Source of the DNA: Prostheceraeus crozeri
Taxonomy: Eukaryota; Platyhelminthes; Polycladida; Euryleptidae
Assembly: GCA_907163375.1 (NCBI GenBank)
Contig: CAJQUW010006146.1
Coordinates: 496,001 to 560,000 of the forward strand
Length of the DNA: 64,000 nucleotides
Reading direction: 5' to 3'
How positions within the stretch are numbered: the stretch's first letter is position 1; every line of letters starts with the position of its first letter. Below the pieces are notes generated by a model. The model saw only the letters and a list, made by a program, of their open reading frames with translations. It had not been told where the DNA came from and did not search any database. The translations under genes were made by a program, and so were the position numbers. This document shows, piece after piece, positions 1-10,751 of this stretch.

Positions 1-1600
1 AGTGAGAGATTTTCGGAAGTACGGAGTCACTTCACGAAGATAACGAACCTGTAAATTCCATCAACATGTTGAAAAACTTGTATTTAACAAATCATTTCAT
101 TAGGTTATCATATGTTAACGCTATCTTTTGAATTTAAGATCGTATGTTATGCGAGAAATATCAGCTACGATAGATTAGACACTGTGTCAAAGCCGTCATC
201 TAGATGTGTCAAGTATAAAACTTAATCTTCCAAGACAGTCGCATCATCTGGAAAGCAAAACATGAAACCTGAAAACCACGAATCTGTATACATACTGATC
301 ACTGTTTGCAAACGCGAGTTGATCGTTTATTCTTACGATTCAACATAAGTTTCAGATTATCAGCAGTCATCGCCATAGCTTCATCCCAGACGTGCACTGA
401 GAAAATTGAGGAATTATTTATGATATCTCATCTGTATGAACAGCATTATGATGTCAATATACAATGCTGCGATAATTTTAAAAAATGTGAACAGCAATGC
501 ATTGTTGTTATTGCAGTAAGACATGCGACGCTCATGTCCTTTGAAGCGCAAATGAAGTAGTTGACAAGTTTAGCAATAAAACTTTGACTTTCACCAAGTT
601 CCTTAGAGAAACAAATATTGTATTCGACAACTGAAATGATGAATTGCCTCAAGTAGGTTTCAATCATTGAAATTCAATGTAAGTTGCTTAAACATGTGAA
701 AGCTTTCATCTCGACTTGTACCAGCATTACGAGCCTGTCATAATTTCCGCTACTCGTACAATACTCGAAGATATCATCTTCGACATAATGACTACACGTT
801 TCAAAAAAGAAACAGTTATTGTAGCCTTCCAAGATGATACGGCAATACTACATCAACATGACAGCCCACAATTTTCCTGTTAAACGATCGGAAAATCTGG
901 CAATCTTAACACATGAGTCAGTTCAGTTTCTTATGATTTTGAGTGCTATGAAAGCTTACGTTGGGTGTGGCTATCGCAAAATCTCTATCAACACCAATGA
1001 TAAATTGCACACCTGCAGGGCTAATGCGCTACCTAATGGCGTTATCACAAAAACTGAAGTACAGATTGTGTTTGTTTTTCTGTACACCATGCTGAATGAC
1101 AGAAATAATTGAAAATCAATCTTTGATTTGAACAGCATCAGAAACATAACTAGGATTTCTCATTTCAATATGCAGTCCGAAGTGGAGTTCCTTCAACGGA
1201 GCGATTCTAAAAACGACAAGATAGTGGGCGGATCACGTGTCAACAGAAGATCTTCCTTAACGAGTTGATATCCTTAAGTTCATTGCACTTCTGCAAAACA
1301 TATGAACACAGAGCCTTTCCCTATATTATGTCACCCCTGTGTGGGTTCTACATGCACATAAGTTCTGACCAAAACGAAGAAACACGTGCAAATTATGAGA
1401 AATATTTCCGCAATTTTTTCTAATCAATAACTTCTAGATTTCATGCAACCAAGCGTTGCTTCCATGGTTGAAAAGTATCTAGAGAACCAATTTAGAAGAC
1501 TGAATGTATCTATAAGATAAAGAAAGCCGCGTTCTAATGGGTACATTCTCCTGACCAAGCTGATCTCAAAGACGAGATTCATCGACTTCTACAGTTTGTA
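1..1600. other. Gene-free stretch, left edge
   Basis: No supported gene. Only short open frames occur on either strand (longest 92 codons, near 834-1112), with no recognisable motif and no matched splice signals. Since syntrophin exons lie to the right on the minus strand, this stretch probably belongs to a later intron of that gene; this is inference from position only. Confidence 0.5.
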
Positions 1601-3588
1601 CCACATTATTAGTACCTTATTTTTCGTATTTCAGCTCTAAAAAATAATTTCAATCTGGTTTGATGATGGATACATTCAAATTGCTCCTTTAACATCAAGG
1701 CATCTATTCATAGCTGAAATATGTCTAGCTTGCATGTAGTGTGCGGTGTACAGCGAAACTACTCATAGCGTTATTTACCCCATGTGGTTTTGGCCAATTT
1801 TTGCTTTTGATGAGTTCTTGCTTACATTTTTACCGCTCGAAAATAGCCCTTGATGTTCAGAATGAGCTAAAACAACTCGGATGATTCTTACTAATGTCGC
1901 ATTAGTCATTATTTGTAGAGAAATGAGCTGTTGTCATATTATTAGTCACTTTAGCTTCTAGCATGGCTTCAGTCAATTGTGTGGTAAACTGATACACCTG
2001 CAGAAATACTGTGCAATGTCCCCAGGTAAACTAAGTCCCTTCGTAATTCTACGCTTTGGAACCCTTCCGAATATCTGATTGAATAATTTCAAGTCAATGC
2101 AATTAAGTTCGAACATGTCTTCATTAAGACTAGGTAGGCCTATTGTTGAATCGGAATCATACACTAGTATAACTCAGTATATGTCGCACTAAGGTGCTCC
2201 GATGTAAAAATGAAACAGATCTTGAAGGCATTTGTCAACAATAACGACACTATAGAAGATATTTCCATTAAAAATGGAGCTTTTAAGAGGACGACTCAAC
2301 GCATAAAGAAACATGAAATGACTGAAAATGGACGCATCGTAAAATCCGCATCAAAACGCAAGATCTCCATGCAGTCGTTCGACTGGTGTATGACAGATCC
2401 AGAATGTACAGGAACAAATCGATGAACCACTTCGCACCGCAAGTTACATGTACCGAGCGAGGCAGTTACATGATGTATTAAGTATCCAATTAAAGTCATG
2501 GTATCAGCCATGATGACTGTGCACGGTCTCCGTCGCTTGTGCACGATCTCTATCGCTTGTTGAAGGGACTATGAATTTACATAGATGAATCGAATTACTT
2601 GAAGACATTATTGTTGCCACAGGATAAGAAATGGCTGTAATATGAATGGAACTCTATGCAAGATCCTCCTTGCACACACAGCGAAATTTGTCCAGGAATT
2701 TCCTCTTTATACATCTAACAGGACTTTATATGACCAAGTGAAGGCCTGACTTGAACGTTGTGGGTTATGAATAAGTTGCGTCTTCGGTTATTAACCACTA
2801 GGCAACCAGTCATCAATCATTAAGCTTTGGCTGTCAAATGACATAAACATGTAAACGACTGACAATGCTGCTGAAAACGTAACGAGTGCCCAATGCCAAG
2901 GCGCATTTGAGCTTCAGTGGAGGCAAATGGTGAACCTACCAAAGTTTGATGTGACAATCTCCACAATGAATAGCTAAACGATGAAAAGTAGCAAAACTCA
3001 TGTAGCTCTGATGAAGCTTTAGCGTCAGTAGGCCCACTCCCCACTGCGAGTTTGGATGGTGCTGACATATTCAGACGTCTGTAAAGCGCTGTGATGCTTA
3101 CATGTAGTCAGGATGCCCCTCTTGCCATCATTGACCTTTACGGTGCTTGAACTCTGCACCAAAAGATCGCAAAATAGAAACTATTCATTATACCTCGAAA
3201 GTCGCTAATATGCAAAAAAAATCAAGGTGACGAAAAATTTGCTAACAGCTCATTTCTCTGCAAATAATGACTAATGTGACCTTAGTAAGAATCATACGAG
3301 TTGTTTTAGCTCATTTAGCTCATTCTGAACATCAAGGGCTATTTTCGAGCGGTAAAAATGTAAGCAAGAACTCATCAAAAGCAAAAATAGGCCAAAACCA
3401 CATGGGGTGAATAACGTTATGAGCAGTTTCGCTATATACCGCACACTACGTGCAAGCTAGACATATTTCAGTTACGAATACATGCTTTGACGTTAAATGA
3501 GCAATTTGAATGTATCCATCATCAAACCAGATTGAAATTATTTTTTAGAGCTGAAAAGGAAAAAAATAAGGGGTGACTAATAATGTGG
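1601..3588. mobile_element. Non-autonomous DNA transposon with long inverted ends (TA-flanked)
   Basis: Two arms of about 340-350 bp (1601-1938 and 3237-3588) are reverse complements of each other with scattered differences, and enclose a unique core of about 1.3 kb. The outer ends read CCACATTATTAGT on each strand and are flanked on both sides by the dinucleotide TA (1599-1600 and 3589-3590), the target preference of Tc1/mariner-like elements. The core has only small open frames (e.g. 2210-2425 plus, 1973-2164 minus) without transposase motifs, so the unit looks non-autonomous. A foldback element of another superfamily is possible, because the TA flank is only two bases. It lies left of the syntrophin PDZ exon, probably inside an intron of that gene. 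Confidence 0.6.
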
Positions 3589-4000
3589 TACATTCTGTGT
3601 ATTATTGTCAAGCTGTGATGTATGAAGGCAGATCTTATATACCATAAAAATGAAATGTCATGCATTTTGACATCATTGATTCCGACAAAATTTCAAAATG
3701 TATTACAAGATCCAGAATACAACACTCATTTTCATTATTTTTAAAGCTACCTTTTCTTTGCAATATTATGACATCTTCGGCCGATAAAGCCCTTTTCGTG
3801 ACAACCTCATAATAAATAGGTTAAGTGAGTTGTCACTACAAATTTTAACAGCAACTGCTATTTCCTCATTAATTCATTGAATGAAAGAAAATAGTTTCAA
3901 TAAGTTCGATAGAGGTGAAAGAGATAAAACATTTTATTCGAACAGCGCTCTTCAACGACCAGATAGCTCAATGTCTCTGACCTTGAGTTCTCATACTGAC

Positions 4001-4290
4001 CTCAAGTTCTACGACACGTCCTGCCCTCTTCAAAGCTCGCACTGCTTCGTCGTGCGAAGCCTCACGCAAATCTTCACCGTTCACCGAAAGAATGGCATCC
4101 CCCACATAGAGTTGTCCAGTTTTGTCAGCCGCCATGCCTTTAAATATTTTGCTAATGAGAATGGGCATCTTGTTCTCACGACCACCTTTAATGCTGATAC
4201 CCAATCCATTATTCTCTTCTTTCACAACTCGGACAGTGCGCTTGAAAGAAGATACTTCTGGTGTAACATCTCCACCAGACTCTTCCAGAT
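4001..4290 (-). CDS. Syntrophin, PDZ-domain exon (partial gene)
   Basis: Exon of an alpha/beta-type syntrophin, a cytoplasmic adaptor of the dystrophin complex whose PDZ domain binds the C-termini of channels and signalling proteins. The minus-strand frame has the PDZ ligand-binding loop as GLGISIKGG, then [15 protein letters not shown], and the helix region [13 protein letters not shown] followed by [14 protein letters not shown], all characteristic of alpha/beta rather than gamma syntrophins. The acceptor is tttcag just above 4290 and the donor gtcagt lies at 3995-4000. The exon starts with two bases of a split codon that is completed by the last base of the upstream exon ending at 10508, giving a D codon and a continuous frame. 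It ends in phase 0 after VVELE. Later exons (second half of the split PH domain, syntrophin-unique region) are not seen and should lie left of the window. Confidence 0.9.
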
Positions 4291-5167
4291 CTGAAATCGA
4301 AATTTAAAACATGAAACTTTTAGACACTACCAAGATAATCGAGTCAATCATATTCCGACACTCAGGACTCATAAACCAAGCCGAATTCACATCATCAAAG
4401 GAATATGATAATTCGGTTCAGAGCATTGATGTCCTCGGTGAAAGTTTCGAGAAATATTTAACGATCAGCTCACAAGGTTATGACGGAAGTGTTTCGAGTT
4501 GAAAATAGTAATACAAAAAGCGATTCGTCCAGATAGACTGTCGCAAGATGTATCAGTTTCCCATGACACTTCATCCAAAACACGTCGGGTGTCATTGTTC
4601 TTCAATTTAAAATTCGTCATAACCTTATCGGACTTTTACTAACGACCCAAGCAATTACTAGTACCTATAGGCAGCTGTACATAACCATCTAAAGTTGTAG
4701 ACGTTTGATTATGGTTAGACATAGTTCTTGGCCATGGTCATTTGGTCGTGAAGTCGAGCCTCCAGTATCACTGGAAGTCGGTAAGAACCGCATCCAGACT
4801 TGAAGTACTACAATGCTCCAGCTTAAGGCCGACAATATGATACAATGATTGAACTGAACGCAAGTCTACATGATATGCAAATCTACATTTACTAAAGTTC
4901 AGGCTATGGTTATGTACCTAAGTAAAAATATGGTTGATAAACAAAGCTAGCAAAAATAAAGTTAAATAAAAAATGAATAATAACATAAATAAAAAAAGCC
5001 AAATATAGATGATAAATAAAGCTGGCATAAACATGAGGTAGTGTTAAAGTAACGTATTTATCATTTGATTAATTTCATATCGACAATATGATACAGTGAT
5101 TGAATTGAACGCATACTTACATGATGGGCAGACCTTCATTTGCTTAAGTTCAGGCTATGGCAATGAA

Positions 5168-5735
5168 ACTAAGTATGATGAGGATGAGAAAAAATACGGC
5201 ACTCCCTTTAGAAACGGCTTTAATAAAAAATAGTTGATAAAAATATTTATAAAGTTGCTTAAATATTTTTAGCAACTAGTTTTTATTAAAGCCGTTACTA
5301 AAGGGAGTGCCGTATTTTTTCTCATCCTCATCATGAACACCCTCCCGTATAAGGCAACTAAGTAAAAAAAATTAGTTGATAAATAGAGTACACAATATGC
5401 ATGATTCTTTAAATATAATAACACTGATCAACTAAAAAAAATCAGGATAGTACTAAGTATGATGAGGATGAGAAAAAATACGGCACTCCCTTTAGAAACG
5501 GCTTTAATAAAAACTAGTTGATAAAAATATTTATAAAGTTGCTTAAATATTTTTAGCAACTAGTTTTTATTAAAGCCGTTACTAAAGGGTGTGCCGTATT
5601 TTTTCTCATCCTCATCATGAACACCCTCCCGTATAAGTCAACTAAGTAAAAAAATTTAGTTGATAAATAGAGTACACAATATGCATGATTCTTTAAATAT
5701 AATAACACTGATCAACTAAAAAAAATCAGGATAGT
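5168..5735. repeat. Tandem pair of 284 bp hairpin-bearing units
   Basis: Two direct copies, 5168-5451 and 5452-5735, nearly identical. Each holds a hairpin (5175-5334 and 5459-5618) with arms of about 75 bp bounded by ATGATGAGGATGAGAAAAAA and its complement, followed by a tail that contains AGTTGATAAATAGAG. The hairpin resembles a MITE; the tandem copy suggests local duplication after insertion. No coding potential. Confidence 0.85.
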
Positions 5736-7446
5736 CAACAGCAGTGTAGTAAATAGTCATATACATGAGCACAGTTCGACTAGTCGACTATTTTTACGCG
5801 ATTAGTCAACTACTCTAAAAGTCGATGGACAGCCCTATTGATCACTCTTGTATTATTCTTGTACCACTTGCATCACTCTGCATTCCTACTGAATTTCGAG
5901 ATAATGGATAATATCTGCGTCAGTTTGTGCGCTAAAACTGACATCGTTTTACGAAGTTTCATTTGAAAATCAAAGGTGTAATGTGCAATGCGATGAAAGT
6001 TTTGCGACCCGATATGATAACACTGATATTTATTATAGAGCATAATTTTCAGCCATGTATCTTCCCAACCAATTTCTGATGAAAGTAGCGGAAGCGACAC
6101 AAATTTCAAGTTCTAAGATTTGTAGGCCGTTGAGTCTTTCATAGGATGACTTGTCAATTCATTTCCAATCAATCAATATTTATTCTTCAGAGGTAGAAAT
6201 AATTTGATTGCATCATACCACATAATTTTATCAATCACAGAAGCAGATTGCTGCCTATGAACGCACTAAGATAACTCTCAATTAAGTCTAGAATGCCTGG
6301 AAATCTGTGATTTGTTAATTTGAACATAAAAACGACAGATAGCCAATTGATCGACCAATTGCCTGATGTTACCCATATGCTTCGAAGAACTAACAACCGC
6401 AGATGTTCAGAATTGCGCAAGAATATTTCCTCAGTCCTTTCACTTACGTTATCACAGTCAAATGTCACAGAGGTTGTGTAGATATCACATCAACCCGATT
6501 CAGCGTGAAAATATCACAAGATGGTTGTCAATTAGCACAGACATGACCCCTTACTTGATCATCACACTCCCTATCAAACTTCTCTTCGATCTGTAAACCC
6601 ACAGATATCCGATAATAGGACTAGAACGGACATTGAAAACGGTAACTAAACGATGACGGCTACCAGTGGTTGATAATGGTTAGGTGCCGCTACTTTGTCA
6701 GTCTACTTTGTAGAATTCCACTGTTATTGTAATTGCTGTAATTACATGATAAAGGCTGTTTATCACTTCCTGTGATTTCAATTTTAAAGCAACATGAAAA
6801 AACTTCTTATAATAATCCCATTGAAAAATCATCCGATTTCTCTCTTAACCCACCTACAGAAAAGAAATTCAGGTTGTGCCGAATTCGAAAATCAACCCTT
6901 TGTTAGCCTGAATTTCACCCAATTAAAACGATGTTGAATGTGCCTGATGTAGATGGATTTCAGACAGAATATTTGTGTCAGCTCTGGTAAAAATTTATGA
7001 CAGAAATTGGCATCTACACCTTCGGCTTATCAATTGTGAAAACAAGATACATCATGATAATTTCATTATATAGGGGGTGGGGGTACCTATAGAATGCCAA
7101 TACAAGAGCTTTGTGATGAAAAACACATCAACACAAGTATCCTGACAAGATGGCTGTGACGACTGCGAAGATAGCGACATCCCCTTTAGTCATCATTGTC
7201 ATTTCCTTATTCAAGTGCATGCACCTTTGAAAACTTTTCACAACTGAATGTCTTCGCTTGTAACTGTTTCGTCGAAATATGCTTGTCGCCAATTCTTGTC
7301 CACAATTGATTCATTAATAATTGCTTCAAAAATATAACTGCGCATGGTCATAGTTATATAAAAATTTGATTACAACTGGAAAGTGCCTGTAACTAGCAAA
7401 ATGTGAAGACAAATTTTTCATACCGTTTGAGCCAAACCCGATTCTC

Positions 7447-7596
7447 TTCATCAAGCAACTTCGAGAAACGAAATTAGTAAGCGAAATTTTCGCGGGCATT
7501 CGTTAAATACTTGCTTTTAAAGTGCTACTGATATGTCAGTAGTGTGTTGAAAGTACGATTCGATGAATACTCGTGGACATTTCATTTCATATGCTG
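7447..7596. repeat. Small foldback element, distantly like the one at 8926-9226
   Basis: Imperfect inverted repeat with a tip at about 7530 (CTACTGATATGTCAGTAG). The arms carry GGGCATTCGTTAAA and a CTTTTAAAGTG block, the same order of blocks as in the arms of the 301 bp element at 8926-9226, so both probably descend from one MITE family. Confidence 0.6.
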
Positions 7597-8101
7597 TGTA
7601 CCTATAATTTACTCCGGGTATGGCTTCCAGTCTAAATAGGCAGTTGTGTCGACGCTGAGAGATGTGAATTAGGGTCCGCTGATGAGTCCTGATATTGGAT
7701 GAAATGGCAGCTGTTCAGGTCTTCTCCCATTTTATGCTTTGTGCTCTTCACTTATGCTGTGTCCCAAAACATCCACATCATCTTCAGATTTACGTCACGT
7801 GAAGCACACCGGTTGAGACGACACGTCTCCTTCTGAGTCAACAATAGGGGAATTTGGAGACAGAGATGCTTTTCAAGAATACGACAAATTCCATGCCGTT
7901 ACTTGGGTATGCGCAAACAATATCAAGAGTTTTTCAAGCAGCCAGACACGGTTATCAATATTCATATTCTTTGATATTTGCTCAAAGACAACATAACTGA
8001 ATGGTGGAGAACTTTAACTTAGATTAATCATTCAAGCAATATACAATCCACATTCAAGCTTCGTTTTGTGTCGGTACGGGAGGCTCTTTATCATAGCTTT
8101 T

Positions 8102-8244
8102 ATTTTCAGTAAAAGAAAATGCAAAAGCCTCTCCCATTTTGTATTAAAACAATTGTTTGGGGAACCCGAAAATTAAAAATATCATTTCAATACAATTGTC
8201 TTAACACAAGTGGGAGAGGTTTTATACTTGCCTTTACTGAAAAT
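8102..8244. repeat. Small inverted-repeat element (about 143 bp)
   Basis: Arms of about 55 bp: the left arm begins ATTTTCAGTAAAAG and includes GCCTCTCCCA and ACAATTGT; the right arm is the imperfect reverse complement, ending CTTTACTGAAAAT. The spacer of about 35 bp is unique. MITE-like; no target duplication was identified. Confidence 0.65.
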
Positions 8245-8925
8245 CAAAACGGCGACAATGATTGCAACAATTAATTGCATAATTTTAGAATGAAATAATA
8301 AACGAAAACTAATCAAATGGTGCCAAGCGGAATGAGAATGAAATACAGACAATGGAAGTAAGCAGAAATTTATCAGCGGTGGATGCAGTGATTTACTAAT
8401 CAGTGAAGCTCAAATACATGTAATTGCATGTGTAGCGTCGGTCTAGTAATCACAAATAGAGAAGTTTATGTTGCTTGTTTCAAATAAGAACCAAAAATAT
8501 GAGATTCATTAATTATGTATGCAAATTGTTTAGGAAAACTAAGCCACTAAAATGTGGTTGCTATTGAACAGGGTTGTTATTTGACAAAATGTTTCTATCA
8601 ATATCTACGGATCAGCATCAGATAGATCAAGAAAGACTTCTTTATATGCTTAATTGATCATGACCAGAGGACGCTGAACAAAATGCTACGAATGTAGTCT
8701 ATATGCAGAGTGGACGCATAAAATCCTTGGAGAAATCGTGATTATTCGTGCAAGCATTTCATCAAATAGAGCAATTAAGTATTGAATTGCATCCCTAGGT
8801 GAAAAATTGAAACAGACCTGAATAGCTATTTCATCCAATATCAGAAATCATCAGCAGGCCTACTTTACATCTCTCAACATCGACACAACTCCCTATTTAA
8901 AGTTGCACCCATGCCCGGATAAATT

Positions 8926-9226
8926 TGAGATTTGTAATTAGCAAGTTAGTGAAATTTCGACGGTCATTCATTAAACATCACTTTAAACACACTTACTGGC
9001 AAATCGCCTAAGCTAGTGCGCCTGCAATAATTAATAAATGCTGCTTTTTGCAAACACATTTATTGATTATTTAACATTATTATTAATTTATCATTTAAAA
9101 ACAATTTAAAAGCATTTATTGATTATTGCAGGATCACTAACTTGGGCGATTTGCCAGTAGTGTGTTTAAAGTGATGTTTAATGAATGCCCGTCGAAATTT
9201 CACTAACTTGCTAATTCCAAATCTCA
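8926..9226. mobile_element. MITE with about 105 bp inverted ends
   Basis: A 301 bp unit whose first and last 105 bp are reverse complements with few mismatches (ends TGAGATTTG.. and ..AATCTCA; shared blocks GCAAGTTAGTGAAATTTCGA and GGCAAATCGCC). The middle is AT-rich and has the related words AAATGCTGC and AAAGCATTTATTGATTATT. It has no coding capacity. It sits in the syntrophin intron. The superfamily is undetermined because no clear target duplication is visible. Confidence 0.75.
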
Positions 9227-9521
9227 TTTCATCAAACTTCATGTATCCCCGCGTTTCAACGAAAGTGTATAATTTTGATATAGTTACATAATAGCAACAT
9301 TAAGTTGAAGGGAGCAAGGAAAGAGTTCTTAATTAATATTCATTTATAGAAACTGTTGAATGTAAGGTTAAACAGAAGGTAAAGTTGAACAAAAATAACA
9401 AAATATAGTCATTGTTTTTTCAAGGAAAGCTTGATCTCTCATTTCTTGTTTTCCACCTTCTGTATACAGCACCTTATGTTTGGCATGGCATGCATTATTT
9501 AAGTTTTAATTGTCATAGGAT

Positions 9522-10061
9522 ATGCGTATATTAATCAATAAGATACATAAATCTATTTGCGATGTACTTTCTTTTGGTTTTGTTTCTAAATTTTACTCGC
9601 GTTTCGGAATACCAAATCCATGGATACCCCACAGACGATTCTCGCATGAGCTTTCCATAAGCACTACAAAATGCAGTTATCGCAAGCCAGAAGATATCCT
9701 ACAGCATAAACTGTATGCATTATGTTTTATCACTCCCTATAATTTGATTCGCATAGATGTCGATAGATTAGATCGAAAGAATATTCGGTGTTCGACTGTC
9801 CTTCTAAAGTTAGAGTTATCATTAATTGCTTCCCCGATTTTTGCCGCTGTTTCTGAATTTGAATTGCATCAAGTTACCCTATACAGTTCTTCCATTTCTT
9901 TTTTCAGGTCGATTATTTTAAAATTGCATTCTGCAAGGATAATTGAAAGGAACTTTAAAATATCCGTCCTGAAAAAGAAATCAATAACCAGTACCCTGAA
10001 ATGTAGACCACATTTATTGTATTGTTTAGAATTTAAAAAAGCACATTCCACCTTTTCATGA
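9522..10061 (+). other. Unassigned 179-codon open frame
   Basis: An uninterrupted frame of 179 codons inside the syntrophin intron, opposite in strand to that gene. The predicted product is basic and rich in Ile, Leu, Ser and Phe, with no domain, signal peptide or motif that I recognise. In AT-rich sequence of this window size a chance frame of this length is unusual but not excluded. No promoter or splice context supports it. Confidence 0.15.
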
Positions 10062-10507
10062 AGTCAGAAAATATACTACCACAGTTAACATCTTCAAAGC
10101 AGAGTTTATGCTTCTTCCAACTACTTACTGCTCTTGAATTTCGTGTATCATACATAAAATTCACGTATACGAGCGCAATCGTATATATTCATGCACCAAC
10201 TGCCGAATTCGCCCAGTATGTAGTGTAGTTCAGTTCATTTGATTGTCTCACAATATCAACAATTGAAACTTACAGTATCACATGTGAAAGCAATACTCTC
10301 GGAATAATCCATGAATATTATATAAGCGTAAGGTGGGCAGAGCGGTCTCTTTCCTGACATAACTGAGGTGTGCACATTCTCAAGTTGAGTGGGCATCGAG
10401 CTGTGTACGAGTAAAGAGAGAGGGAATCAAATTTCAATCGCCTTATGACTTCAACTATGTCCTAGAATATCAGTATGTACGACATTTTTGGTGAGTGTTC
10501 CACTTAC

Positions 10508-10721
10508 CTTCAATGCCAGGTTCAGATTTGGCTGAACCGGCACTTGATCCGTGAGGTAGAGAGTTTTCATCATTATTCAAACTTCCTCCTGTTCCAACAG
10601 GAAATTCCAGTAATAGCGCTTCTACGGTGAGGGTTGCAGTCACAGGCAGCCATTTATTACCGAAGTATATTTCCAGACCTTCCGATAGCAAGTAGTTCTT
10701 TACTGCTACTGAGTCGTTCAT
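10508..10721 (-). CDS. Syntrophin, 5' coding exon (N-terminal half of split PH domain)
   Basis: Exon that precedes the PDZ exon of the same syntrophin. The frame contains GLEIYFGNKWLPVTATLTVE then ALLLEF, matching the first strands of the PH1 domain, which in syntrophins is interrupted by the PDZ domain. A Gly/Ser/Asn-rich linker follows (GTGGSLNNDENSLPHGSSAG), then SAKSEPGIE, ending at a strong donor (gaag then gtaagt). The last base joins the two leading bases of the PDZ exon, so frame and phase agree. I chose the ATG at 10719-10721 (MNDSVAVKNY). The frame stays open five-prime to an acceptor-like tttcag just above 10751, so the exon may begin at 10751 with an upstream 5' UTR or coding exon. 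That upstream exon was not found. Confidence 0.8.
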
Positions 10722-10751
10722 TACTCTATCGCTAGCATTGATACTTTTCAC

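Larger units (their letters stand above)
4291..10507 (-). other. Syntrophin intron (6.2 kb) with several foldback repeats
   Basis: Stretch between two syntrophin exons with matching phase (donor gtaagt at 10502-10507, acceptor cag at 4291-4293, minus strand). No other gene is supported inside. It holds a tandem pair of hairpin elements (5168-5735), three smaller foldback repeats (7447-7596, 8102-8244, 8926-9226) and otherwise AT-rich sequence without recognisable content. Confidence 0.8.

Noticed and set aside
5740-5850. GTCGATGGACAGCCCTA resembling one end of a hAT element
   Set aside because: No partner end and no 8 bp duplication were found; at most a fragment.
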